Source of the DNA: Aridibaculum aurantiacum
GTDB lineage: Bacteria; Bacteroidota; Bacteroidia; Chitinophagales; Chitinophagaceae
Direction: 5' to 3'
Length of the DNA: 64,000 nt
Assembly: GCF_017355875.1 (NCBI RefSeq)
Contig: NZ_JAFEWC010000003.1
Location: 501,001-565,000 of the forward strand
The notes beneath the pieces were generated by a model, which worked only from the letters and a program-made list of their open reading frames with translations, was not told the DNA's origin and searched no databases. How positions within the stretch are numbered: the stretch's first letter is position 1; every line of letters starts with the position of its first letter. Made by a program: the position numbers and the translations under genes. Below, piece by piece: positions 17,303 through 26,318 of the stretch.

Positions 17303-18853
17303 ATGAAAAATATAATCAAGTATACATTTCTTATTGCTTTACTGGCTGTAAGTAATATTGGAACAAGCCAGGAAGTAACTGAACTAAAACTGCCACAGTC
17401 TAATAAGATCATTATCAAGTTAATGTTCAGGAATGGTTCAGTAAGTGATCCTGCAGGAAAAGAAGGCATTACCTATACCACCGCTAATACATTGGTACGT
17501 GGAGGTACAGATAAATTAACCAGTAAGCAAATACAGGAACTTATTTACCCAATGGCTGCTAGTTATTCGGCGTTGGTAGATAAAGAAGTTACCACTTTTA
17601 CTTTTGCTGTTCACAGGGATTTTCTACAAAAATTTTATCCTGTGTTGAAAGGATTGGTACTTACACCTTCTTTTGCTGAAGAAGATTTTAGCCGAGTAAA
17701 ATCAAATCAACAGAACTATGTTGACCAGGTGATACGCGCCTCTTCTGATGAAGACTATAGCAAATTTGCGCTGGAGCATCTGCTTTTCAGAGGCACAGCT
17801 TACCAGCACATGGTAGCAGGCAACAGGGCTACTGTACAGGGAATTTCATTAGAAGATGTACGCCAGTATTACAAGAACCAGTTTACGCTAAGCAATCTTT
17901 CTATCGGTATTGCTGGTAATTATCCTGCTGAATTCCTGGAGCAATTGAAGAAAGATCTGCAACGCTTGCCAGCGGGTAAACCAAATACAACGGCAGCCGT
18001 TGTGCCTGCCAAGCCAGAAGGCATCAATGTTCAGATCATCTCTAAAACAGATGCTTTGGGTTCTGCAATTTTTGCTGGTTTTCCAATGCCTGTAACGCGC
18101 AAAAATGATGAGTTCGCTGCGCTCATGGTTGCTAATTCATTCCTCGGTGAACACCGTAAGAGCTATGGCCAGTTGTACGATAAGATACGCACCATCCGCT
18201 CTATGAACTATGGTGACTACTCGTATATAGAATGGTATGAAGCAGGTGGAAGTAATATGCTGCCTGTGCCCGGAGTTCCTCGTCGGTCTAATTATTTCTC
18301 GCTGTGGATACGCCCTGTGCAAACCGGAGAAGGGCTAAGAAGCCAATATGTAGAACTTAGAAGTATACCTATAGGACATGCACATTTTGCATTGCGTCTA
18401 GCTGTTCGCGAAGTTGATAATCTTATCAAGAAGGGTATGACAAAGAAGGATTTTGAACTGACAAGAGATTTCTTGCGCAGCTACAACAAACTGTATACGC
18501 AAACGCCAGAGCGTCAACTTGGTTTCCTGATGGACTCAAAATTCTATGGCAGGAAAGACTACATAAAAGAAATGGATGCACTGCTTGCTAAACTAACTGT
18601 AGATGATGTAAATCGTGCTATAAGAAAGTATTGGCAGGTAGAGAATATGCACGTTGCTATAGTAACAGACGATAGCGAAGCGCAACCGCTGGCTGATGCC
18701 TTGTTGAACAACACGCCGTCGCCAATGAGTTATTCTAATCTTGTGAAGGCCGGGCTTCCAAAAGAAGTGGTGGCCGAGGATAATGAGATAGCTAAGTATG
18801 AATTAAAGATCAGCAATGTAAGGATAGTAGATAACCAGGAAACATTCAAGTAA
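17303..18853 (+). CDS. M16 family inactive partner subunit
   Basis: A 516-residue protein with a signal peptide and the M16 fold. Where the zinc motif should be it reads KEGITYTTANTLVRGGTDKLT, without HxxEH, so it should not hydrolyse peptides itself. An internal Gly/Pro-rich segment (about 310-340, LPVPGVP) and the following SLWIRPVQTG block match the partner type of two-gene M16B systems. It should form a heterodimer with the upstream product and help bind substrate. A perfect long hairpin follows. Confidence 0.85.
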   Translation: MKNIIKYTFLIALLAVSNIGTSQEVTELKLPQSNKIIIKLMFRNGSVSDPAGKEGITYTTANTLVRGGTDKLTSKQIQELIYPMAASYSALVDKEVTTFTFAVHRDFLQKFYPVLKGLVLTPSFAEEDFSRVKSNQQNYVDQVIRASSDEDYSKFALEHLLFRGTAYQHMVAGNRATVQGISLEDVRQYYKNQFTLSNLSIGIAGNYPAEFLEQLKKDLQRLPAGKPNTTAAVVPAKPEGINVQIISKTDALGSAIFAGFPMPVTRKNDEFAALMVANSFLGEHRKSYGQLYDKIRTIRSMNYGDYSYIEWYEAGGSNMLPVPGVPRRSNYFSLWIRPVQTGEGLRSQYVELRSIPIGHAHFALRLAVREVDNLIKKGMTKKDFELTRDFLRSYNKLYTQTPERQLGFLMDSKFYGRKDYIKEMDALLAKLTVDDVNRAIRKYWQVENMHVAIVTDDSEAQPLADALLNNTPSPMSYSNLVKAGLPKEVVAEDNEIAKYELKISNVRIVDNQETFK

Positions 18854-18861
18854 CTGGTTCG

Positions 18862-18906
18862 AAAGAAAAAGAGAAGCCATGCACCACGCATGGCTTCTCT
18901 TTTTCT
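18862..18906. terminator. bidirectional terminator, M16 pair / serine hydrolase
   Basis: A 17-bp perfect stem (AAAAAGAGAAGCCATGC with its complement) around a 5-base loop. The A-run on one arm and the T-run on the other give a U tract in both directions, serving the two convergent units. Confidence 0.88.
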
Positions 18907-18932
18907 AAGAAATAATTCAGCCCAACTGATGC

Positions 18933-20123
18933 TTACTGCAGTGTAAGATTTAAAAGCTCCTCCTGGAATGCATTGAAGACGTCGCGTAGGGTACTTGCTG
19001 CATCAGTGCCGTAATTGATAAAGAAGATATGGGTAACGCCACGCGCCGGGAAGTGAAAGAGGTTTGCTGAATAACCAAGATCTCTGCCTGAATGTCCAAT
19101 GCCTGCATTAGCACCGCGACTAACAAATTTCTTCATGATACCATAGCCATACTCATTGGGTCCATCCTGTTTGCCATAGGTCTGCATGGTAGTTAATGAT
19201 CTGGCAGAAAGCAGAGTCTTGTTTATTAGTAATGCTTCTATGAAAACTTTCAGGTCAAAGATGTTTGAATACATTCCGCCATATCCATTTCCACTGCCTG
19301 TTACAAGATTGGAAACATTTAAGATCGTTTGATTATTGTAGAGGTCGTAATATCCTTGTGCTGCATGAGTAGGTAGTTCATCGTGTGGTTGATAATAAGT
19401 GTTCTTTAGATTGAGTGGCTGCAGTATGTATTGCCTTAGCAGGTCAGCATGTTTTTTACCCGTAGCAGCTTCTATAACCATAGCCACCAAAGTAGTATTG
19501 GTGTTAGAGTATATAGCTGTATCGCCCGGTGCAAATAGCGCAGGTTTGTTGTAAATAAATTCCAGCAATTCTTCAGGTTTCCACTTCCTGTTGGGATGAT
19601 TTAGTACCGCCAGGTAAAATTTGGACTCTTCTATCAGGTCTGGTATTCCTGTTTCATGTTTCAGACATTGGCCTAATGTTACTACACTGCCGTTAGCAAT
19701 TTTAGAAGTTATAGCAGTTGGAAGATAGCGGCTGATAGGCTGTTGAAGCCAACTATAACCAACACCTGTACGCGCTGAGTCTTCTATGATTTTGAATACG
19801 AGTGTACCCATGAAAAGTTTAGTGATGCTGGCACTTTTTGAGACCTGTCCCGTTGTAAAAGGGATGTTTCTCTCAATATCTGCTTTTCCTGTAGCGCCAA
19901 TCCAGGTACCACTTGCATCCGTCACCAGCAAAGAAATGCCCGGTAATCCTTTAGCTCTATATTTTTCTATCAAAGATCTGAACGCTGCATTCTTTGGATG
20001 AACAGTGCTTGTATCTGTCCATGGTGCCGGTATTGTAACAGCTTCTGTTGCCACAACCTGGGCTTTTTTACAGCCAAAGTTCATTAACAGTATTGCAGCA
20101 AAAAGTAGGAATAGGTATTTCAT
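18933..20123 (-). CDS. beta-lactamase-family serine hydrolase (class C-like), probable lipoprotein
   Basis: A 396-residue protein whose N-terminus ends ..MNFGCKK, lipobox-like. The catalytic residues are in SASITKLF (SxxK: Ser and Lys), YSNTNTTLV (YxN) and GHSGRDLG (the third, HxG-type box). This pattern is that of the penicillin-binding protein/beta-lactamase class C superfamily, including D-aminopeptidases and esterases; resistance to antibiotics should not be assumed. A beta-barrel-like gene lies 9 bases upstream on the same strand, so the two are probably co-transcribed. Confidence 0.87.
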   Translation of the reverse strand: MKYLFLLFAAILLMNFGCKKAQVVATEAVTIPAPWTDTSTVHPKNAAFRSLIEKYRAKGLPGISLLVTDASGTWIGATGKADIERNIPFTTGQVSKSASITKLFMGTLVFKIIEDSARTGVGYSWLQQPISRYLPTAITSKIANGSVVTLGQCLKHETGIPDLIEESKFYLAVLNHPNRKWKPEELLEFIYNKPALFAPGDTAIYSNTNTTLVAMVIEAATGKKHADLLRQYILQPLNLKNTYYQPHDELPTHAAQGYYDLYNNQTILNVSNLVTGSGNGYGGMYSNIFDLKVFIEALLINKTLLSARSLTTMQTYGKQDGPNEYGYGIMKKFVSRGANAGIGHSGRDLGYSANLFHFPARGVTHIFFINYGTDAASTLRDVFNAFQEELLNLTLQ

Positions 20124-20132
20124 TGTGCAGGA

Positions 20133-20738
20133 TTAACGTTGAATAGAAAAAGCAACTCCAAGTAAAAGCGTGTTGTATGGAAGCATAGGCACATACGATT
20201 TTACAAAAGGAGTTTGAATAGAAGTTTGGTAACGGAGAAATACATTCTTATTGCCTGGCGAAGTAGAGAGGTAATAACGTATTCCAAGAGCAGCATTTAC
20301 CGTCGCCTGCATTCTTCTAATGCCTTTTGCATTTTCATACTCACCCTCTTCGTTCAGCTTTAGTTGAGCAGTGGCAGGTATGCTGTGCAAGTATCCACCA
20401 CCAACCATTCCATCTGCATGAAAGCGGCTGGTAAACTTGTAGCGGTAGCCAAATTGTGCATACAATGAAATTGCATGTTGATTGAAACGGTGGAAGAGAT
20501 AGGAGGCAGCATAATTTGCTACCCACTCATGCTTTTGTCTTTGGCGTAATGTGGGATTATATGCTAGCTCGAAGCCCGGGTTGTAAGGACCAGTGACCAA
20601 AGCAACACCAGTAGAAAAAGGATAGCTGCTGTGTGAATTGGATACTGCTATGCTATACAACTTCTTTTTGTCAGAAGTTTGGCCATCAACAGCACAATAA
20701 ATCAACTGCAGGAATAACAGTAGGTAAAGCGTTCTCAT
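20133..20738 (-). CDS. outer-membrane beta-barrel-like protein of unknown function
   Basis: I do not recognise the family. The 201-residue product has a signal peptide (cut after CAVDGQ, about 20) and then alternating hydrophobic and polar residues with many aromatic ends (YRYKF, GVAFSIQR at the C-terminus). That is the look of a small outer-membrane barrel, and it ends in an aromatic/charged strand. It is the promoter-proximal gene of a two-gene unit with the serine hydrolase. Confidence 0.6.
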   Translation of the reverse strand: MRTLYLLLFLQLIYCAVDGQTSDKKKLYSIAVSNSHSSYPFSTGVALVTGPYNPGFELAYNPTLRQRQKHEWVANYAASYLFHRFNQHAISLYAQFGYRYKFTSRFHADGMVGGGYLHSIPATAQLKLNEEGEYENAKGIRRMQATVNAALGIRYYLSTSPGNKNVFLRYQTSIQTPFVKSYVPMLPYNTLLLGVAFSIQR

Positions 20739-20876
20739 ACAGGTAGTTTTTGATGTTGTTTCCAGCGTATGGCTGCTGTACTACCTCAAGATATAAAAGC
20801 AGTGTAAGATCTAATAATGATGATCAGCTTTTATTTCATTACCTGCAACTAACAAAGAATAACCCTTTATCAGTAT

Positions 20877-22496
20877 TTACTTGAATACTTCCTGTATCAC
20901 ATTACCAATGCTGGCACTTGGCACTTGTACTTTCAATATTGCAGCAAGCGTAGCGGCAATATCTGTCATGTACGTGTTGCGCCATGTGCTTCCTTTCTTT
21001 ATGCCCCAGCCATACCAGATAAGTGGAATACGTGAATCGTAAGGATTCCAGGTGCCGTGAGAGGTGCCTTTTTCCCAACCGTCGTAGAACTGCGGCTTTG
21101 GAATGTATTGAATGTCGCCACTAAGCTTCTGGTTATAGCCATTAATCATCATGCTTTTCAAAACTTCAGGAATTGGTGCAGCATTCAGATCGTTAAGTAC
21201 AAAAGCATTGGCTACACCATGTATGTTTAGCAGTTGCTGTACAACTGCTGGTCTTATTCTTTCCAGTTGTTCTGGTTTTATTACCGCATGATTTAAATAA
21301 ACCTGGTAGTTAACAACCTTGCTTACACCATTGCTGATGTTGAATGTTTCTTTCAAGTAATTATTGATAAGTGTTTCTACCTCTCTTGCTTTTACTAAGC
21401 CTGCAGGTATTTTATTTTCTTTTAAATAACCCGGTATATGTGTAGCACCATGATCTGAAGAAAGAAATACTAAATACTGGCCGCTTCCAATATTCTTATC
21501 AAGGTAGGAGAGCAGCTCTGCAATGTCTTTATCCAGCCGCAAGTAAGTGTCTTCTATTTCTATTGAATTAGGTCCAAATTCATGACCTATATAATCGGTA
21601 GATGAAAAACTTAAAGCCAGTACATCTGTATGAGCACCCTTACCTAATTTTTCTCCTTCTATAGCGGCCTTCGCCATTTCTACTACATAACTATTAGCAT
21701 GTGGCGTATACCGAAAGCTGTTGTATTTGTTTTTGCTTATGTTGTTGGTGATGTGCGGGAATGTATTGTCTTCACCAGGTAGATTATTCTCGTAAGGTTT
21801 ATTGTCAGCTGAGCTATTCTTATAAGTTTCTATTGGATATAATGTATTCCAATTTTTAGATAAGTAATTGTCTGGCAGCTTCTGGTTATTGAACTGTTTT
21901 AACCACTGTGGCAAATCCTGCATGTAGTAACTGCTGCTGATAAAACCACCTGATACATCATCAAACCAATAAGCTGCGTTAGCCGAATGACCAGCGGGCA
22001 GTATAGAACCTCGGTCTTTCAATGCTATGCCTATCACTTTACTTTGAAAATTAGAAGCCATTCTCAATTCATCATTGATGGTGGTGGCCCACATGTTGGC
22101 AGGTGACATCATGCCGGCTGTAGAAGTGCTACCTATGGTTTGTACGGTTGTGTCTTCTGTACAATAAACGTTTCGCTGCAACTGCCTGCTATACCAGTAG
22201 TTGCCCAAAATGCCATGATGAGCGGGAACAGATCCTGAGTAGATGCAAGCGTGGCCGGCTGCAGTGTACGTAGGAGTATAGTTGATAAATGTATTGTTGC
22301 AGTTAAAGCCATCGTTCATCAATCTCTTAAAGCCTGCGTTGGAATAGCGATCAGCATAACGTTGTAAATAATCCCACCTCATTTGGTCTACCACCAAACC
22401 CACTACCAGCTTAGGTTTGGCTGCAGCAGGTTGTTTCTGAGCTTGAAGGTCTACCAGTGAACACATGCATATTAACCATAATGCCAATCTTATCAT
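20877..22496 (-). CDS. PafA-like alkaline phosphatase (nucleotide pyrophosphatase/phosphodiesterase fold)
   Basis: A 539-residue periplasmic enzyme with a signal peptide (cut near VDLQAQ, 20). Metal and nucleophile residues appear in LVVDQMRWDY (Asp38), NYTPTYTAAGHACIYSG (nucleophile probably Thr78), SFSSTDYIGHEFGP (Asp and His) and FLSSDHGATHIPGY (Asp and His). A threonine nucleophile and this order are those of the Elizabethkingia/Flavobacterium PafA phosphomonoesterase group, common in Bacteroidota. The start used gives a clean signal peptide; the longer in-frame start adds 22 residues with no such character. Confidence 0.87.
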   Translation of the reverse strand: MIRLALWLICMCSLVDLQAQKQPAAAKPKLVVGLVVDQMRWDYLQRYADRYSNAGFKRLMNDGFNCNNTFINYTPTYTAAGHACIYSGSVPAHHGILGNYWYSRQLQRNVYCTEDTTVQTIGSTSTAGMMSPANMWATTINDELRMASNFQSKVIGIALKDRGSILPAGHSANAAYWFDDVSGGFISSSYYMQDLPQWLKQFNNQKLPDNYLSKNWNTLYPIETYKNSSADNKPYENNLPGEDNTFPHITNNISKNKYNSFRYTPHANSYVVEMAKAAIEGEKLGKGAHTDVLALSFSSTDYIGHEFGPNSIEIEDTYLRLDKDIAELLSYLDKNIGSGQYLVFLSSDHGATHIPGYLKENKIPAGLVKAREVETLINNYLKETFNISNGVSKVVNYQVYLNHAVIKPEQLERIRPAVVQQLLNIHGVANAFVLNDLNAAPIPEVLKSMMINGYNQKLSGDIQYIPKPQFYDGWEKGTSHGTWNPYDSRIPLIWYGWGIKKGSTWRNTYMTDIAATLAAILKVQVPSASIGNVIQEVFK

Positions 22497-22603
22497 TACT
22501 TTCCACTTTGCGGCAAAAGTATACAGAACATCAACCCGTACTTCAAAAGAGATAACATGCAATTGTTATTGATTTATAAAAGTGACAGTGTTGTGTTGTC
22601 TGC

Positions 22604-22611
22604 TATCTTTG
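22604..22611 (+). promoter_or_regulatory. -7 element before lysC
   Basis: TATCTTTG matches TAnnTTTG and sits 24 bases before the ATG at 22636, inside the longer open frame. It supports the downstream start. Confidence 0.6.
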
Positions 22612-22635
22612 CTAACCTTAAAAATTTGGATTATT

Positions 22636-23958
22636 ATGAAAGTGATGAAGTTTGGTGGTACCAGCGTTGGCAAGCCTGAGCGTATGTTTGGCGTAGCTGA
22701 TCTTGTAACCAAACAGCAGGAACCTGCTATCGTTGTTTTAAGTGCATTAAGTGGAACCACCAATGCATTGGTTCAGATAAGTGAAACCCTGAGCAGTAGC
22801 TATAGGGATGAAGCACGTGAAAAGGTGGAACAACTGCAGCAGCATTATGCAAAATTTGTAGATGAACTGCTTGCTACTGAAGAAGGTAGAAAAGAAGGTC
22901 ACCGCGTAGTAGCTGAGCACTTTGAATTTCTCAACATCATTTTTAAGATATCCTACAGCGAAGCGCTTAATAAAGATATTCTTGCACAAGGCGAATTATT
23001 AAGTACGCGTCTGTTCAGTGTGTATTTACATGAAAAAGGTATACAACATGCGCTGTTACCTGCACTTGATTTCATGCAGATAGATGTGAATGCTGAGCCA
23101 CAGATCGGAAATATAAAAGTAAAGCTGACGCAGCTGCTGGAAGCGCACCCGGGTGTCAACCTGTTTATTACGCAAGGATATATTTGCCGTAACCACAAAG
23201 GTGAAGTAGACAACCTGAAGAGAGGCGGCAGTGATTATACTGCATCACTGGTAGCTGCAGCTATAGAAGCCAGTGTATGCGAAATATGGACAGACATAGA
23301 TGGCATGCACAACAATGATCCTCGCGTAGTGGATAAGACGCAGCCTGTGGAGCAGCTAAGTTTTGATGAAGCTGCAGAGCTTGCATATTTCGGCGCTAAG
23401 ATTTTGCACCCCGCATCCATCTGGCCTGCACAGCAATTCAATGTTCCGGTGAAGTTGCTGAATACTATGGATCCTTCTGCTAAAGGAACTGTGATACAAA
23501 GCACCGCCGCCGGTGCAGGTGTAAAAGCTGTTGCTGCTAAAGATGGCATCATTGCCATCAACATCAAGAGCAGCCGCATGTTGCTTGCCTATGGTTTCCT
23601 GCGGAAGGTATTCGAGGTTTTCGAGAAATACCAGACCTCTATTGATATGATCACTACTTCTGAAGTTGCTGTTTCTGTAACCATTGACAACCGCGACAAC
23701 CTGGCCAACATACTGCAAGACCTGGAGCCATTTGGTTCTGTGGAAGTAGATGACAACCAGGCTATCATTTCTATTGTAGGCAACGAGATCGCGCAGTCAA
23801 ACGACATCATGAAGCGCCTATTTGATACCATAGCTGATATACCTGTACGTATGGTGAGCTATGGCGGAAGCAGGCACAACATCAGCATTCTTGTTCCGGG
23901 AAATTATAAAACCCAAACACTACAACTTCTGAATAAAGGAATCTTCGGCCTTGGCTAA
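22636..23958 (+). CDS. lysC: aspartate kinase
   Basis: Phosphorylates aspartate, opening the pathway to lysine, threonine, methionine and diaminopimelate. The 440-residue protein starts MKVMKFGGTSVG, the family signature, and continues with FITQGYICRN, KRGGSDYTAS, EIWTDIDGMHNNDPR and FDEAAELAYFGAKILHP. Two ACT domains follow (about 300-440), the usual site of feedback inhibition. It is a stand-alone kinase without a homoserine dehydrogenase domain. The next gene begins one base after its stop, suggesting translational coupling. Confidence 0.94.
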   Translation: MKVMKFGGTSVGKPERMFGVADLVTKQQEPAIVVLSALSGTTNALVQISETLSSSYRDEAREKVEQLQQHYAKFVDELLATEEGRKEGHRVVAEHFEFLNIIFKISYSEALNKDILAQGELLSTRLFSVYLHEKGIQHALLPALDFMQIDVNAEPQIGNIKVKLTQLLEAHPGVNLFITQGYICRNHKGEVDNLKRGGSDYTASLVAAAIEASVCEIWTDIDGMHNNDPRVVDKTQPVEQLSFDEAAELAYFGAKILHPASIWPAQQFNVPVKLLNTMDPSAKGTVIQSTAAGAGVKAVAAKDGIIAINIKSSRMLLAYGFLRKVFEVFEKYQTSIDMITTSEVAVSVTIDNRDNLANILQDLEPFGSVEVDDNQAIISIVGNEIAQSNDIMKRLFDTIADIPVRMVSYGGSRHNISILVPGNYKTQTLQLLNKGIFGLG

Positions 23959-23959
23959 T

Positions 23960-25201
23960 ATGAGGTATACCATTGCATGGGGCAACAGGGGAATACTGTT
24001 TTTTCTCTTCCTGCTTTTTGTAGTGGTATCTCATGCACAGGTAGAAATAAAAGGAAGGGTAGTAGCGGCAACCGGCGAGGCTCCAATAGCCGGGGCAAGT
24101 GTTTACCTGAACAATACATCGTTTGGTACAGCTACTGGCAGTACAGGTGAATTTTCATTTAATGTACCTGCTGGTAAATATGACCTGGTAGTTTCTTCTG
24201 TTGGTTTTGAAACTTATTTCTCTACGGTTCAAACGGCTACAGCCACAGCAGGTCTTGTCATCCAGCTTCAGCCGCGGGTGGCAGTGCTCGATGAAGTAGT
24301 AATAGCTACATATGATAAAGATGGATGGAATAACTGGGGCAAGTTTTTCATAGACAACTTTATTGGCACCTCAGATCTTGCAAGTAGCTGCAGGATACTA
24401 AACCCACAGGTACTAAAGTTCAGGCACGATAAGCAAAATAAGATTTTGACGGTGGTAGCAAATGAACCGCTGATCATTCAAAACAAGGCGCTTGGCTATA
24501 TCATCAATTACGACCTGCAGCAGTTTCAGTTCAACTTCAGCACGCGTTACCTGTTGTTTGTTGGTTACCCATTGTTCAAAAATATGGATGGACGTGCAGC
24601 GCAGCTGCGCCGGTGGCAGGCTAAAAGAGAAGATGTTTTCTATGGTTCGATGACACATTTTATGCGTGCACTTTATCGTAATAAAATTGATGAAGAAGGT
24701 TTTGAAGTGCGAAGGCTGGTAAAGAAACCGAACGTAGAAAAGCAGCGTGTGAAGCAAATTATGGATAGGCAGGCAAAGGTGCAAGCTATAGCTAGCAGGG
24801 GCAACACAGTGGTGACAAATTTCAGTAAAGACAGTGCATCGTATTACCAGCGCGTAATGCACCAGCCCAACGAGGTTGCATACCTGCTAAACACTTTGTT
24901 GCCTGGCGATAGCATTGCATATGCTATTGACAGTGTAACAGCAGGCCTATCATTTACTGATTACCTGCAGGTTTTTTACAAGCACAAAAAAGCACCACCA
25001 GCATATTACAGCAATACCATGATGAACAGTTCTGAAGCTATGGTATCAGAGTTTTACCTGGTAAACGGACACGAGGTGGAAGTGCAAAGCAATGGGAGCG
25101 TATATCCACCTACTGAACTGCTGACACTTGGTTATTGGGCATGGTCTGAAAAGATGTGTAGCATGTTGCCGCTCAACTACGTACCGGTTGCAAAACAATA
25201 G
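23960..25201 (+). CDS. secreted protein with N-terminal carboxypeptidase-regulatory-like domain
   Basis: A 413-residue protein with a signal peptide (cut near VVSHAQ) and a CarboxypepD_reg-like beta sandwich (about 28-115: VEIKGRVVAATGEAPIAGAS, SSVGFETYF). The remainder (about 120-413) is rich in charged and aromatic residues, shows no motif I recognise, and resembles the large Bacteroidota group of such proteins of unknown role. ATG was preferred over an in-frame TTG that overlaps lysC. Coupling to lysC by a one-base gap appears positional; a metabolic link is not evident. Confidence 0.72.
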   Translation: MRYTIAWGNRGILFFLFLLFVVVSHAQVEIKGRVVAATGEAPIAGASVYLNNTSFGTATGSTGEFSFNVPAGKYDLVVSSVGFETYFSTVQTATATAGLVIQLQPRVAVLDEVVIATYDKDGWNNWGKFFIDNFIGTSDLASSCRILNPQVLKFRHDKQNKILTVVANEPLIIQNKALGYIINYDLQQFQFNFSTRYLLFVGYPLFKNMDGRAAQLRRWQAKREDVFYGSMTHFMRALYRNKIDEEGFEVRRLVKKPNVEKQRVKQIMDRQAKVQAIASRGNTVVTNFSKDSASYYQRVMHQPNEVAYLLNTLLPGDSIAYAIDSVTAGLSFTDYLQVFYKHKKAPPAYYSNTMMNSSEAMVSEFYLVNGHEVEVQSNGSVYPPTELLTLGYWAWSEKMCSMLPLNYVPVAKQ

Positions 25202-25243
25202 GGGAATAGCAACAGCTAAAAATTTAAATTCATAGATTACTTC

Positions 25244-25723
25244 ATGAAGGCATATAGCAGCAACGATATAAAGCAGGAACTGGCAAGTCTGCCACCAAAA
25301 AAACTAATTGAGCTATGCCTTCGTCTTGTTCGTTTTAAGAAGGAAAACAAAGAGCTCCTTTCGTTCTTGTTATTCAATAGCCACGATGAGCCTGCATATG
25401 TAAGTGCTATAAAGGAAGAGATGGATGATGAATTTGCTGAGTTGCCAAAGCCAAACTGGTTTCATACCAAGAAAGCGTTGAGGAAGATTTTGAGAAGTAT
25501 TAGTAAGTACAGCAAGTATACCAATAATAAAGAATCAGAAGTTGAGATGCGCTTGCATTTTTGCCGCCACCTTAACAAACCTGGAAAAGGCTATAAGAAG
25601 GTTACAGCAATAGTGGCCATGTATGCTCAGCAATTAAAAAAGATTGATACGCTCATCAACCTGGTACACGAAGACCTGCAGTATGATTACCGGAAAGAAT
25701 TAGAAGATGTAAAAGCGATGTAA
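25244..25723 (+). CDS. conserved cytoplasmic protein of unknown function
   Basis: I do not assign a function. The 159-residue product has no signal peptide or membrane segment. It is rich in Lys and Glu and probably all-helical (PPKKLIELCLRLVRFKKENKE, then KKALRKILRSISKYSKY). The N-terminal pattern MKAYSSNDIKQEL with PPKKLIELCLRL looks familiar from other Bacteroidota proteins. It follows the previous gene by 42 bases and may be in the lysC unit. Confidence 0.65.
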   Translation: MKAYSSNDIKQELASLPPKKLIELCLRLVRFKKENKELLSFLLFNSHDEPAYVSAIKEEMDDEFAELPKPNWFHTKKALRKILRSISKYSKYTNNKESEVEMRLHFCRHLNKPGKGYKKVTAIVAMYAQQLKKIDTLINLVHEDLQYDYRKELEDVKAM

Positions 25724-25724
25724 T

Positions 25725-25752
25725 AAAAAGAGCCGCCTTTATTGGCAGCCCT
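25725..25752 (-). terminator. terminator for the Arg/Asp-repeat gene
   Basis: On the minus strand GGGCTGCC pairs with GGCGGCTC (two G-U pairs) around AATAAA, followed by five T. On the plus strand the same hairpin has an A-C mismatch and a poor T tract. Confidence 0.65.
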
Positions 25753-25759
25753 GTATATT

Positions 25760-26197
25760 TTAATCCTTCCACTTCTTTTTGTTCTTAAACTGTTTGTTGT
25801 TTTTTGACTTGAACTCATCACGGTCGTACCTCCTGTCTCTGTCATCACGTTCATATCTCCTGTCTCTGTCATCCCTTTCGTATCTCCTGTCTCTATTGTT
25901 CCTATTGTCCCATTTCTTTTGCTGACCTGGCGCATAATCCCTTGCACTTCCGCCATAAATCTTCTTTGCCTGGCCCGGTGGTAGCCGTCTTTCGTTGCCT
26001 ACTCTTCTGTCGTTTGGAAAACGCCTGTTTTGTTCAGGATTGAAAATAGGATCTGTATTTCCAAAAAACTGATCTAGTATGTTTGGTCGACGAGCCTGGT
26101 CATCGTTGCGGCGATTTTGCGCATTTGTTTCAATAGCTAAAAAAGTAGATGCAGCTACCAGGAAAACTAAAAGCATCTTGTTGTTCATTCGTTTCAT
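25760..26197 (-). CDS. small secreted Arg/Asp-rich repeat protein
   Basis: A 145-residue protein with a signal peptide (VFLVAASTFLAIETNAQ) and a very polar mature part rich in Arg, Asp and Asn. Near the C-terminus the nonapeptide YERDDRDRR occurs twice and a third, changed copy (YDRDEFKSK) follows, then a Lys/Asn-rich tail. No enzyme motif is visible; a periplasmic or surface role with a highly charged flexible chain is likely. The start may be any of three nearby Mets (26218, 26197, 26188); I chose the one giving a normal signal peptide. Confidence 0.65.
   Translation of the reverse strand: MKRMNNKMLLVFLVAASTFLAIETNAQNRRNDDQARRPNILDQFFGNTDPIFNPEQNRRFPNDRRVGNERRLPPGQAKKIYGGSARDYAPGQQKKWDNRNNRDRRYERDDRDRRYERDDRDRRYDRDEFKSKNNKQFKNKKKWKD
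25815..25895 (-). repeat. 27-base tandem repeat, three units, coding
   Basis: Three imperfect copies of 27 bases within the Arg/Asp-rich gene; units keep the core ATCTCCTGTCTCT on the plus strand. They encode the YERDDRDRR repeats. In-frame length change would alter only the number of charged repeats. Confidence 0.8.
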
Positions 26198-26318
26198 AGG
26201 ATTATGTTTAAGCTTCACTAAACAATTATCTTACCACTTTTACTGCAACGATAGACGAGCTAAGCGCCTAGCAGTTTAAGCAATGGAAAGAAGCTATACC
26301 TATTTAACAAATGATAAA

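Noticed and set aside
18933-20123. Antibiotic-resistance beta-lactamase
   Set aside because: The three active-site boxes place it in the broad serine hydrolase superfamily, but the third box is HSG rather than KTG and there is no resistance context, so a general serine hydrolase is the honest call.
22497-22562. Longer N-terminus for the PafA-like phosphatase
   Set aside because: The extra 22 residues would precede a normal signal peptide and show no conserved character.
25815-25895. CRISPR-like or intergenic repeat
   Set aside because: The 27-base units are adjacent without spacers and encode an in-frame nonapeptide repeat in a signal-peptide protein.
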